Source of the DNA: Peptococcaceae bacterium
Lineage (GTDB): Bacteria > Bacillota > Peptococcia > Peptococcales > Peptococcaceae
Direction of reading: 5' to 3'
DNA: 53,245 nucleotides
Assembly: GCA_900756555.1 (NCBI GenBank)
Contig: CAAEKP010000073.1
Coordinates: forward strand, 1-53,245
In this document: piece by piece, positions 9,146-18,300 of the stretch
How positions within the stretch are numbered: the stretch's first letter is position 1
Layout: each line of letters starts with the position of its first letter
Program-made: the position numbers and the translations under genes
The notes under the pieces: generated by a model
Told to the model about the DNA's origin: nothing
What the model saw: the letters and a program-made list of their open reading frames with translations, nothing else
Databases searched by the model: none

Positions 9146-9189
9146 AAATCCCAACAGAGGATTTTTCTCCTGTCGGGATTTATTTTTTT
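9146..9189 (+). terminator. Rho-independent terminator
   Basis: AAATCCC (9146-9152) pairs with GGGATTT (9175-9181), with further pairing of ACAG/CTGT inside, followed by ATTTTTTT. Orientation fits the end of the transposase transcript. Confidence 0.7.
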
Positions 9190-9378
9190 GCTTAACTTAA
9201 TGACATTGAGTAAAATGGGGAACATATCAGCATCCAACGGATACAAGAGAGGCTGCGCATTATTCATTTTGTTCTGACTGCTCCTCCGGCTTTGTTAAAC
9301 TTAGTGCCAGTAATGCAGCAGAGAAGAAAAGCAAGCATCTTCCGTCAACAGAAAGATGAACATACATAGCGGACGTCT

Positions 9379-11679
9379 TTACACCAGTTCATTTTTGACC
9401 AGATGCTGACCCATTTTCTGCGGCCCCAATACCCATAGTAAATCATCAGCGTTGATGATAAAGCGAGAGCTTAAATTCAAAATTGGCATCATACCACGTT
9501 CAATCCCAATCAGACAGGCGCTCCAATTGGATTTGATGCCAGATTCCCGGATGCTACACCCAGCTAACGGGGAATCCTTTTTTACCGCAACTGCGTAAGC
9601 GTACAGCTGCTGTTCTTCGCTCCATTGGTCCTGATTGGCAATGAATTCGTGCAGTGAAACAGGCTCAGTTTCACTTTCCAGTAACAGATTGTGTCGCTGA
9701 TTCATCAGGTCAAAGTTTTCCAAAGCTTTTTCCGCCCCTAATATATAGAGCCGGTCGCCCTCCTGAATCTGGTCATCCCCCTCGGGAACATTAATATGCT
9801 TGCGGCCACGCACAATCTTAATGACATCCACCTGCATCAGCTTACCCCACTCCAGATCTTTCAACTCTTTGTCCGCCACATCGCTGCCCACACTACATAC
9901 ATAAGAAGCCACTCGCAGCTGTTCATCCAACCAGTCGTGAGGTTTTTCTTTATCCTGCTGCAGCTCCTGCAATTTTTTCTCGTTAAAGTTGTTCAGGAAC
10001 CGCGCTTCTATTTCCAGATAACGGCCAATCAGCCAGTTGGAACGCGACAGCCCTAAAATAACCGGAATGGCAATCAATAACACCACCCAATCTGGCACCC
10101 GCAACATTATGGATACAGGACGCGCCACCAGAAATACTGTCACCGCAGTGCGCAGGCAAACCAGCAACAATAATGGCAAATGGTTGGCAAAGCTTTTCAG
10201 CCACAGCGCCGTAAAATATTGTTTGCGGAAAATCATCATCGGCGGCAGCAGCGGCGCCATGATTACATACACCGCAACGCAAGTCAGCACCGCAGCAACG
10301 GTACTGTTTTGCAGCGCATCACTCAACGCCGGCAATAAAGCCAAGCGCCCCAGCTCTGTAATACCGAATAGCAAAATACCGTAAATCAGAAAGGTAGTGC
10401 TGTAGCCTTTCAAAAACAGCTTCCAGTCCATATCTTTGGGCTTCTTAGACGAGGCCGCTTTTTCATTTTGGTACCGACGAATATTATTTCGCCATTTTTG
10501 GGGCATTACTTTATTGAGCAGCTTTTCCACACCATCCACGCTGCGGATCAGATACGGCGTGGTAAACGTAGTCACCACAGACACCGCTACCACAACGGGA
10601 TAGAGAAAATCACTGGTCACGCCCAGGCTGATGCCTAGATTGGCGATAATAAAAGAGAACTCCCCAATCTGTGTCTGGCTCATAGCGCCAAACAGCGAAT
10701 CGCGCAGATTTTCCCCGGAAGCCAGCAGCCCGCCAGTTAAGAGCAACGCCTTCCCTACAATGGTAGCCACCGTCAAAATCACAATTGGTACAATATATTG
10801 CACCAGCATTGCCGGCACAACCATCAACCCTACCGACACAAAAAACACTGCGCCAAACAAATCCTTACACGGATTCACCAGATGTTCAATGCGCTCCCCG
10901 TGAACGGTGCCTGCCAGAATAGATCCGGCCATAAATGCACCCAACGCAGACGAAAAGCCAATGGCATCGGCCAGCCATACCATACCAAAGCAGATACCCA
11001 GCGAGGTTACCAGCAATGTTTCGTCGCTCATTAAATTCTGAATTTTCTGCAAAAAGGATGGAATCAGATAAATACCCAGCAACAGCCACAATACCAGATA
11101 CAGCATGAGCTTACCAATGGTGGAAATCAGTTCCACACCGCTGATACCCTGACTGACCGCGATAGTGGACAGCACCACCATCAGAAAAATAGCTACAATG
11201 TCTTCAATCACCAGAATCCCGATAGTCAGCCCGGTAAAGGGCATTTCCTTCAGCCCCATATCCTCAATAGCTTTAATGGTAATCATGGTGGAGGACATGG
11301 AGAGCATACCACCTAAAAAGATACTGTTCATCGTGCTCCAGCCCATAGCTATGCCAATCCCATAGCCCACCACCATCATGCCGCCAATTTGCACCAGCGC
11401 CGATATGATGGCGGTACTGCCTACCTCCGCCAGCTTATGTAAATTAAATTCCAACCCCAGACTGAACATCAGGAAGATAACCCCAATCTCCGCCCACAAG
11501 TTAATGTTGTTCATATCGCCAATGGTTGGCACAAAGCTGACCACCGGCCCAATCAGAAAGCCTGCTAAAATATAGCCAATCACCAACGGCTGATTGATTT
11601 TTTTGCAGAGCAATGTTGTGATACCTGCCACCACCAGCAACAGCGCTAAATCTGAAATCAATGTTGCTAAATGACCCAT
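9379..11679 (-). CDS. CPA2-family monovalent cation:proton antiporter with C-terminal RCK_C domains
   Basis: 766 residues. The first ~390 form the Na+/H+ exchanger fold of the KefB/CPA2 family, about 12 membrane helices with conserved stretches such as PLVIGYILAGFLIGP, FLMFSLGLEF and MSQTQIGEFSF. Residues about 415-560 add a second hydrophobic region of four to five helices. The tail (about 595-766) carries two TrkA_C (RCK_C-like) units, one ending ...IQEGDRLYILG and one ending ...INADDLLWVLG. No NAD-binding TrkA_N Rossmann domain is visible. Such proteins exchange K+ or Na+ for protons across the membrane and the RCK_C units usually gate by ligand binding. The start has AAAGGAA upstream. The gene is downstream of a LysR gene but separated by a terminator, so it probably has its own promoter. 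Confidence 0.85.
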   Translation of the reverse strand: MGHLATLISDLALLLVVAGITTLLCKKINQPLVIGYILAGFLIGPVVSFVPTIGDMNNINLWAEIGVIFLMFSLGLEFNLHKLAEVGSTAIISALVQIGGMMVVGYGIGIAMGWSTMNSIFLGGMLSMSSTMITIKAIEDMGLKEMPFTGLTIGILVIEDIVAIFLMVVLSTIAVSQGISGVELISTIGKLMLYLVLWLLLGIYLIPSFLQKIQNLMSDETLLVTSLGICFGMVWLADAIGFSSALGAFMAGSILAGTVHGERIEHLVNPCKDLFGAVFFVSVGLMVVPAMLVQYIVPIVILTVATIVGKALLLTGGLLASGENLRDSLFGAMSQTQIGEFSFIIANLGISLGVTSDFLYPVVVAVSVVTTFTTPYLIRSVDGVEKLLNKVMPQKWRNNIRRYQNEKAASSKKPKDMDWKLFLKGYSTTFLIYGILLFGITELGRLALLPALSDALQNSTVAAVLTCVAVYVIMAPLLPPMMIFRKQYFTALWLKSFANHLPLLLLVCLRTAVTVFLVARPVSIMLRVPDWVVLLIAIPVILGLSRSNWLIGRYLEIEARFLNNFNEKKLQELQQDKEKPHDWLDEQLRVASYVCSVGSDVADKELKDLEWGKLMQVDVIKIVRGRKHINVPEGDDQIQEGDRLYILGAEKALENFDLMNQRHNLLLESETEPVSLHEFIANQDQWSEEQQLYAYAVAVKKDSPLAGCSIRESGIKSNWSACLIGIERGMMPILNLSSRFIINADDLLWVLGPQKMGQHLVKNELV

Positions 11680-11783
11680 ACAACCACGTTCCTTTCGTCA
11701 AGTTATTTTATTTAGCAGTATATTCTATGCTATATTTTTAAATTCCTGTCCTGCGCACCAATCTTCACAATTTCCTGACATAA

Positions 11784-11827
11784 AATAAAAAATCAATGCC
11801 AGAGCTGTGTTGGTCCGACATTGATTT
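11784..11827 (-). terminator. Rho-independent terminator downstream of the LysR gene
   Basis: AAATCAATG (11790-11798) pairs with CATTGATTT (11819-11827). On the minus strand the hairpin is followed by TTTTTTATTTTA. It separates the LysR transcript from the antiporter gene. Confidence 0.75.
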
Positions 11828-11834
11828 CCTGCTC

Positions 11835-12791
11835 CTATTGTTCCTTCACTTGATTTTTCTGCTTTTTCTGCAATTGCAGGTAAAACTTTTCCAGCTCTTC
11901 TAAGAAACATTTTTCAACAGTGGTGAACTTCCGCTTCTTTGGTGTCACCAGCACATGCATCATATGAATCTGCACATCTGTCAGTCCCACGCGATGAATC
12001 AGCCCGGAAGTTACATAGGGATCCTCCTCACCAGCAAAAGAGCTGGCCATAACAGCCACACCCAGATTAGCAGCCACTGCCTGCTTCACACTGTCTTTAT
12101 CCTGAAACGAGATAATACTGTTTGGGCAGATTTCATCTTCGCCCAGCACCATGCAGTTATCTTCGTAAGTATTCTCTTGCAGCAGAATCCACGGATAAGC
12201 ATAGGATTCTTCTACTTCCACTTCAGTTTCCTGCGCCAGCGGGCAGTTTTTCCCCGTATACAGCATGAATTTTTCTGTCAACAGCTGCTGCGTTTCAAAA
12301 TTGCGCACACCTAAACTGGTCTGTAAATTTTTCAGTTTGTCCACACCCACAAAGGAAGTGATGCTGATATTGGAGACCCCGGCCAGCAAGGAAGTCATAC
12401 TTTTATCCGGAAAGGTTTCTTTCACATGTACGTTGATGCCAGGATAAGCCTGTTTACAGGCAATAATCACCTGCGGCATGATGGTGCTGCAAATCGCCGG
12501 TGACGCATCCACATACACATCACCACTGATATAATCGGGGCTTTCATTTGAATTGCGGATATTCTGCACCTCATTTAAAATTACATCAATGGAGCCCATC
12601 ACTTTTTCTCCATCCTCTGTCAGCGCTACCCCCTGATTAGAGCGGCGGAACACTTTATAACCTACTTCTTCTTCAAAGTTATGGATAGCATTACTGATGG
12701 TAGGCTGAGTCAAATACAGCTGCTTTGCCGCCTTGGAGATGGATCGGCACTGCGCAACTTCTTTAATATAACGAAATTGTTCTAAATTCAT
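11835..12791 (-). CDS. LysR-family transcriptional regulator
   Basis: 318 residues with a LysR winged helix-turn-helix at about 1-60 (MNLEQFRYIKEVAQCRSISKAAKQ, shown in parts here; recognition helix near TQPTISNAI). A periplasmic-binding-type effector domain from about 90 follows (GDVYVDASPAICSTIMPQV). GAGGTGAG precedes the ATG at a good distance. It lies 24 nt downstream of the Imm59-like gene and upstream of the antiporter. LysR proteins often control a neighbouring gene, so the antiporter is a possible target, although a terminator separates the two. The effector is unknown. Confidence 0.9.
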   Translation of the reverse strand: MNLEQFRYIKEVAQCRSISKAAKQLYLTQPTISNAIHNFEEEVGYKVFRRSNQGVALTEDGEKVMGSIDVILNEVQNIRNSNESPDYISGDVYVDASPAICSTIMPQVIIACKQAYPGINVHVKETFPDKSMTSLLAGVSNISITSFVGVDKLKNLQTSLGVRNFETQQLLTEKFMLYTGKNCPLAQETEVEVEESYAYPWILLQENTYEDNCMVLGEDEICPNSIISFQDKDSVKQAVAANLGVAVMASSFAGEEDPYVTSGLIHRVGLTDVQIHMMHVLVTPKKRKFTTVEKCFLEELEKFYLQLQKKQKNQVKEQ

Positions 12792-12815
12792 ATTCTCACC
12801 TCATATATGAAACAC

Positions 12816-13085
12816 TTAGCGCATTCTAAAAGGAAACCAGCGTCGCTTGACTGGCTTTTCTGTTTTTGTCAATACTTCATATAAATAAGAAAAGGCTTTT
12901 TCTTCCGATGAACTGCGAAACAACACCCGCAAGCGTCCGCGCCGGTTCGTTTCATACACCTTCCATTTGCCATCCTCTAAATAACAGCCACGCTGCAGCG
13001 CACCGTCCGACGGTGTATTGATGTTGATGCGATACGGTTTGGTGTTTATCTTTTTGATTGCTTCTGCAAATTGCTGACGATTCAA
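12816..13085 (-). CDS. Small protein, possibly Imm59-like
   Basis: 89 residues. The start is TTG (13083-13085) supported by a strong GAGGAGG 8 nt upstream; no ATG competes. The pattern of a short helix, then YLEDGKWKVYETNRRGR, then SSSEEKAFSYLYEVL resembles small immunity proteins of the Imm59 type (a central W-x-V-Y strand pair followed by a C-terminal helix). The match is by memory only and tentative. The tail is strongly basic (KRRWFPFRMR). No toxin partner is nearby. It is the first gene of a short minus-strand unit with the LysR gene. Confidence 0.6.
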   Translation of the reverse strand: MNRQQFAEAIKKINTKPYRININTPSDGALQRGCYLEDGKWKVYETNRRGRLRVLFRSSSEEKAFSYLYEVLTKTEKPVKRRWFPFRMR

Positions 13086-13203
13086 ACCAAACGCCTCCTC
13101 GGATTGTTTTTCTTTTCACATAGACAATTATAACATAAATATAAAAAGAATGATAGAACAATGACGCCCTGTTCTGCCGGGAAAAAGCAAATTTTTTATT
13201 CTT

Positions 13204-13749
13204 TTATTGTATTATAATCTTTGCGGCTACATTCTGAGCCAAATCTTTCAGTGTCAGTACGTTATCTTCCAACAGCAGATAGCTGCGCGGACTGTTCTGC
13301 TTAGGCAGTGTCACGGAGCCGGGATTGGCATAAATGTAATTGTTACGCTTCTCTAAACCCGGAATATGCGTATGCCCATGCAGCAATACATCTCCCGGCT
13401 GCAACAACGGCAGATGTGTTTCATTATAATGATGACCATGGGTGGCAAAAATCATTCTCGCCCCGGCAGACAGGATGCAATAGTCGGCCAAAATCGGAAA
13501 TTCCAGCATCATCTGATCCACTTCGCCATCGCAGTTGCCCCGCACACACAAAATCTGCTGTTTCCGCGCATTGAGCAGCGCCGCTACTTCTTTAGGATTA
13601 TATTCCTCTGGCAGTGGATTGCGTGGGCCGTGATAAAGTAAATCGCCCAGCAATAATAATTTGTCTGCCTGCTCCTGCGCAAACACTTTCAACAGCTGAC
13701 GGCAATAATACGCCGAGCCGTGAATATCGGATGCAATCATAATTTTCAT
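13204..13749 (-). CDS. yfcE: YfcE-type metallophosphoesterase
   Basis: 181 residues, the usual size for YfcE/MJ0936 phosphodiesterases. Metal-binding motifs of the calcineurin fold are in order: SDIHG (8-12), LLLLGDLLYHGP, VRGNCD, THGHHY and LHGHTHIPG near 124-132, ending with ANPGSV. Family members hydrolyse phosphodiesters with Mn2+; the natural substrate is uncertain. The gene is divergent from the MATE pump and shares its upstream region. The HGHTH motif and the N-terminal SDIHG are intact, so the enzyme should be active. Confidence 0.92.
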   Translation of the reverse strand: MKIMIASDIHGSAYYCRQLLKVFAQEQADKLLLLGDLLYHGPRNPLPEEYNPKEVAALLNARKQQILCVRGNCDGEVDQMMLEFPILADYCILSAGARMIFATHGHHYNETHLPLLQPGDVLLHGHTHIPGLEKRNNYIYANPGSVTLPKQNSPRSYLLLEDNVLTLKDLAQNVAAKIIIQ

Positions 13750-13830
13750 CTTCTAACATACCTCTTTCTTCTATCTCACATATTTCATAGCAGGTATAAA
13801 ATATCCCTGTTCTCATCCTGCAAAATCTTC

Positions 13831-13858
13831 TTGACTAAGCTACTGTACAGTTTATAAT
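13831..13858 (+). promoter_or_regulatory. Promoter for the MATE gene
   Basis: TTGACT (13831-13836) and TATAAT (13853-13858) with a 16-bp spacer. The spacer contains the palindrome CTGTACAG (13843-13850), a possible operator. The start codon is 40 nt downstream of the -10 box. Confidence 0.75.
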
Positions 13859-13897
13859 AGCAGTTATTATGCAAAATGAAAAGGGAGGAATTCTGAA

Positions 13898-15223
13898 ATG
13901 CAACTTGATTTATTACACGATGACCCTCGCAAACTTTTTTTTAAATATCTGATTCCATCCATCAGTGCCACTATGGTCACTTCCATCTATCTGCTGGCTG
14001 ACTCGATTATGATAGGCAAAGGGCTGGGTGAGATTGCCATTGCCGCACTGAATCTGGTGCTGCCACTGTTTAATATTCTGTTTGGCACCGGTGCCTTGTT
14101 CGGCGTGGGCGGCGGCGTACTGTTTTCGGTAGCCATGGGTAATCACGACCCGGAGCGGGCAAAGCGGTATTTTACGTTAGCGGTTCTGCTCAACGGCAGT
14201 TTTATGCTGCTTTATCTGCTCTGCGGTATCTTTTTGCTGGAACCCATTCTTTATCTGCTGGGAGCCAGCGAAACTACCATGCCTGACGCTTATGCTTACG
14301 CCCGCTGCATTGTGCTGGGTGTGCCCTGCTTTACTTTCAGCACCTTTTTGCAGTCCTTTATCCGTAACGATAAGGCACCTCGGCTGGCTATGGTTGCCGT
14401 GATTGCCGGTGGTGTCACCAATATCGTTCTGGACTGGATATTTATTTTTCCGCTTGGCTGGGGCATGTCCGGCGCTGCGATTGCATCGGTGCTTGGTGTG
14501 GGCTTAACCTGTCTGATTTTATGCACTCACTTTTTCCACCGCGAAAATAACCTGACATTATTGCGGCAGCGGCTGCGTCGCCGTTATATGGCAGAAATTT
14601 TTCAGTACGGTTTCTCCAGCTTTTTTATGGAAATCTCCGGCGGTATCGTCATTTTTGTGCTAAATTTACAGGCGCTGCACTACGCTGGCGATTTGGGTGT
14701 TACTGTGTACAGTATTCTGACCAACAGCGCCTATATGATTATCGCACTCAGTAACGGCATCGCTCAGGCAGCTCAGCCACTGGTGGCAATCAACTTTGGC
14801 GCCAGACAGCAGGAGCGCATTCAGCAAATCAAACACTACGGCCTGCGCACAGCAACCATCGAAGGCGGATTGTTCACCTTATGCGGCCTGCTGGCGCCTC
14901 TGCTAGTTGTGTATATCTTTATCAATCCTACCGAGCAAATTTTACAGATGGCACCGCTGGCTGTTCGGCTTTACTTCCTGGCTTTCATCAGTGTAGCACT
15001 CAATATGTTTTACATCACATATTTTCAGGCCATCCTACAGCCTTCCAAAGCGTTGCTTATCTGCGCCTTGCGCGGCGTAGGCCTGGGCATCCCGCTGGCT
15101 TATGTGCTTCCTCATATCGGGGGAATCGCCGGGCTTTGGCTGGCAATCCCTGTGGCAGAAACCATCACCCTGCTGATAGCTTTACTGCTGGATAAACAGA
15201 ACAGGATGAAAAAAACTGTATAA
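13898..15223 (+). CDS. MATE-family multidrug efflux transporter
   Basis: 441 residues with twelve predicted membrane helices in two related halves. The first begins after DDPRKLFFKYLIPSISATM and includes DSIMIGKGLG; the second includes NGIAQAAQPLVAINFGA. Both are typical of MATE proteins (NorM/DinF group), which export cationic drugs or metabolites using Na+ or H+ gradients. GGGAGG precedes the ATG. It is single-gene, with its own promoter and a terminator shared with the opposite-strand giant gene. Substrate cannot be told. Confidence 0.9.
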   Translation: MQLDLLHDDPRKLFFKYLIPSISATMVTSIYLLADSIMIGKGLGEIAIAALNLVLPLFNILFGTGALFGVGGGVLFSVAMGNHDPERAKRYFTLAVLLNGSFMLLYLLCGIFLLEPILYLLGASETTMPDAYAYARCIVLGVPCFTFSTFLQSFIRNDKAPRLAMVAVIAGGVTNIVLDWIFIFPLGWGMSGAAIASVLGVGLTCLILCTHFFHRENNLTLLRQRLRRRYMAEIFQYGFSSFFMEISGGIVIFVLNLQALHYAGDLGVTVYSILTNSAYMIIALSNGIAQAAQPLVAINFGARQQERIQQIKHYGLRTATIEGGLFTLCGLLAPLLVVYIFINPTEQILQMAPLAVRLYFLAFISVALNMFYITYFQAILQPSKALLICALRGVGLGIPLAYVLPHIGGIAGLWLAIPVAETITLLIALLLDKQNRMKKTV

Positions 15224-15226
15224 GTA

Positions 15227-15279
15227 AACAACGGCTATCTCTGCAACAATTTAACTGTTGCAAAGATAGCCGTTTATTT
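15227..15279. terminator. Bidirectional terminator between the MATE gene and the giant secreted-protein gene
   Basis: AACGGCTATCT and TGCAACA on the left arm pair with TGTTGCA and AGATAGCCGTT on the right, with one C/A mismatch. TTTATTTACTT follows on the plus strand and a TTGTTTACTT stretch on the minus strand. It is part of the 96-bp direct repeat copy at 15231-15326. Confidence 0.85.
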
Positions 15280-15326
15280 ACTTATCATCTTCTCTATTGA
15301 GTGCCGTCAGATGGAAACAGGGGCAG
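15231..15326. repeat. 96-bp direct repeat, copy A
   Basis: About 90% identical (10 differences over 96 bases, counted by eye) to 20781-20876. The last ~40 bases before the final GGGCAG are identical. It contains a terminator hairpin plus a short block that equals the last codons of recO (reverse strand CTGTTTCCATCTGA). It lies just past the stop of the giant gene. Confidence 0.9.
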
Positions 15327-15327
15327 C

Positions 15328-18300
15328 CTACTTAGTTACAACAATCTGCTGAGCACCTTCTTCCCACACTACTTTAGCGCCCAATGCTTCTGCCACATAG
15401 CGGATTGGCACATAGGTACGATTATTGTGAATGATTGGCGCTGCATCAAAGCCAGCAATGGTCTGCCCGATAGTCATCTGCAACTGTTTGCCGTTAATTG
15501 TCAGCGTTACGGTGTGGGTTTTATTATTCCAGTCCGCTTTGCCGCCTAATGTTTCTGTAATCACGCGAATTGGCACCAAAGTGCGACCATCCACAATGAT
15601 TGGCGCTGCATCATTCTGGATTGTGCTACCGTTCACGGTGACTGCTTTATTATTGAGTTGCATTACAATCTTTTTATCATATGTGGCTGCTGTTGTGGCA
15701 GCTGCAATTTTTACAGCGCCTGCCGGCATGATAAAGCTATACTGGGTGTCGCTTACTTTTGTAACGGCAATTTCTCTGCCATTGGCATCTGTCACAGTAA
15801 CATTGTCCACCTGCTGACCTTGTTCAGGCGTTACAGTAATCACTACTTTATCACCTGCTACAGCATTGTTTTTACTCAAACTTACCTCAGCCCTGGCATC
15901 GGATTCCACTTTCACCGAATAATTATACACACCGCTGAATCCACCGCCAGAGCTGCTGGAGCCAGAGTCGGAAGTGTCCACTTTGATATTTTCCAGCGTT
16001 ACATACTGCACATTGCTTCTTGCCTTGCCGCCATAAGCATCTGTCGCTTCGGCATACCAGCCATAGGTTCCATTGCTGGCATTCTTCCACAGATAGCTCC
16101 CTGTCTGGCCACTGGCAACTGCGCCGGCATCACCTAACACTTCATCCCGATATAAATTAATTTGCAGATTGCTGGTCGTTAAAGTTTTTGTTTTCGCTGC
16201 AATCCCCAAATCCGCAAATGGTACTGTAAATTCTTCTTCACCTGCAATATTGGTGGTGCCGATATCTGGTGTGCCGATAGCATCATAATCATCCACCACT
16301 GGCGAATACGTCCGCACCATCATCTTCTGACCATCTTTATCAAAGTGCAGCAGACGAATATAGCCCATACCGCCCTCCTGCAAGCCCTGATAATCAAACA
16401 GCATCTGGTATACCTTCCGTTCTGCTGTGCCATCGCCATCATCATCAAAAGAATCCACACGGGTCTGCGCATTATGATAATGACCGGACAATACCATGCG
16501 CACGTTTGGATTTTGGGCTACCACTTCATCATGCACCCGCTGCGGTTCCTCGCCCAAACCGGAAGATGCCAGCAGATATTCATGGAAATTCAGAATTGCT
16601 ACCCGTTCCGGGTACTGCGCCAACACATCGTTCATCCAGTCAATTTCTTCGTCGCCAATGCCCCAGCCGGTGTATATCATCAAAAAGTCAATGCCATCTA
16701 CTGTAATTAAATCATAATGGGCACGATTATCTTTGTAACTTTCCCCATACCATGGATTATTTTCATAGCGGGAGGCACCAAAATATTTAGAATAATTGGA
16801 GTAATCCCCCGCCATATGGCCTACATCGTGATTTCCTGCCAGCAACCCATAAGGAAACTTTGCATCGTCCAGCATTTTATAAGCAGCATTAGCGTTTTCC
16901 CACTGCGAGGTCATAAGCTCATCATCAATAATATCACCGTCATGGAACAGATATTGAATATTCATGCGGGAACGGTTTGCCAGCAGCCAGTCGTGAATAT
17001 CCAGCTGGTACTGATATTTCCCTACAATCATGTCATTGTCTGTAGTATCTTCATTGTAATACTGAGTATCACTTTCCACTGCAAAGGTAAAGTCATACTC
17101 ATCACGCGGCGTATCCCCTGCATTAGAAGTGGTGACATCTGGATAGGTTGGTATGCCTGCTGCTGCGCCGGGCGCATACTGGGTTGGTGTATATCCTTCC
17201 CCGTTCTGCACCATCACTTTCACTTTATTATCACTGAGATGGTGCGCCAGAGATACTGTGCCTTCCAACAGAACACTGCCATCGGCCTGTGTGCTCCATT
17301 TGCTGTTCAGCTTGTCCCAGCTCTGCGTTGTCACATTCCAGACATATAAAAATGTTTTGGCATTATTCGTCTGCCCGTTCCACTGAATGTACAGTTCATC
17401 CTGCGCATCTGCTTTATCGCTGACAGTCAGCTCAAACTGCTGGAAGGGAAAGCCATTGCCGCTGCTGCCCTCGGTAAAACAATCCATACTGCTGCCGGAT
17501 GTGTCACTGATGCCACTGCTTTGTGTCAGGGCAGCATCGCCTAAGGTATAGCATTCACCCAGCTTGAACACCACATTGGTTTCATCCCCAGTTGGATCTG
17601 TCACTGTTGCGGTAAAGGTTGGCTTCTGCTGCATGGTGCTGCCGTCTGAGGGAGTTGCGCCTGTAATAATCGGTGCTTCTTCCGGTGTGGTGAAGGTAAT
17701 CGTTTTTTCCGCACGATTACCGCATTGGTCGGTGGCTTTCAGAGTTAATGTATGGGTACCGGCTGGCATCACCGCCGACTGAATCAGATACGGCAAGGTG
17801 ATTTTTTTGCCATCCAGCATCACACTGCTGCTGACAACGCCAGAGCCGCTGTCCGTTGCTGATGCCTGCAAAGACAGGCTCCCTTTGCAGGACTGCCCCT
17901 CTTTAACATTGCTGTTAATCTGTGGCGCTGTGTTATCTACCGATAAGGTAATCTGCCCCTGTTCATTGCCTTTGCTGCCGGTAATCGTCACAGTACCATC
18001 AGGTAATTTCGTAGTATCCAGCTGATAGGCAATGGCATTAAAGGAGGTATCCGCCGGTTTAAAGTGCGCGGATAAAATTTCAATGGTGGTAGCGGAGTCA
18101 CCCATTTTTATTTCCGTGCTGTTATCATAAGTCAGCCCCTTTTTTATTTTGCTTGAGTCAATGTTGTTGATATCTGTAATATTGCCATAAATGCCATCGT
18201 AATTTTCTGCCCGCAGTGTGGTACCATCCGGCAGAATCAAACGAATGTTGCGCACCACAAAGTCATCATTGTTTTCCGAATCGTGCACCAACGGGTTTGC

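Larger units (their letters stand above)
9036..9378. other. Intergenic region with two hairpins
   Basis: About 340 bases between the transposase remnant and the antiporter gene. The first half holds the perfect hairpin at 9052-9100 and a terminator at 9146-9189. The remainder (9190-9378) shows no gene. A weak inverted repeat (CATCTT/AAGATG near 9339-9362) lies just past the antiporter stop on the minus strand and may help end its transcript. Confidence 0.4.

Noticed and set aside
16717..17349. 210-codon plus-strand frame
   Set aside because: Antisense shadow within the giant phosphoesterase gene; Ile/Val-rich text typical of antisense.
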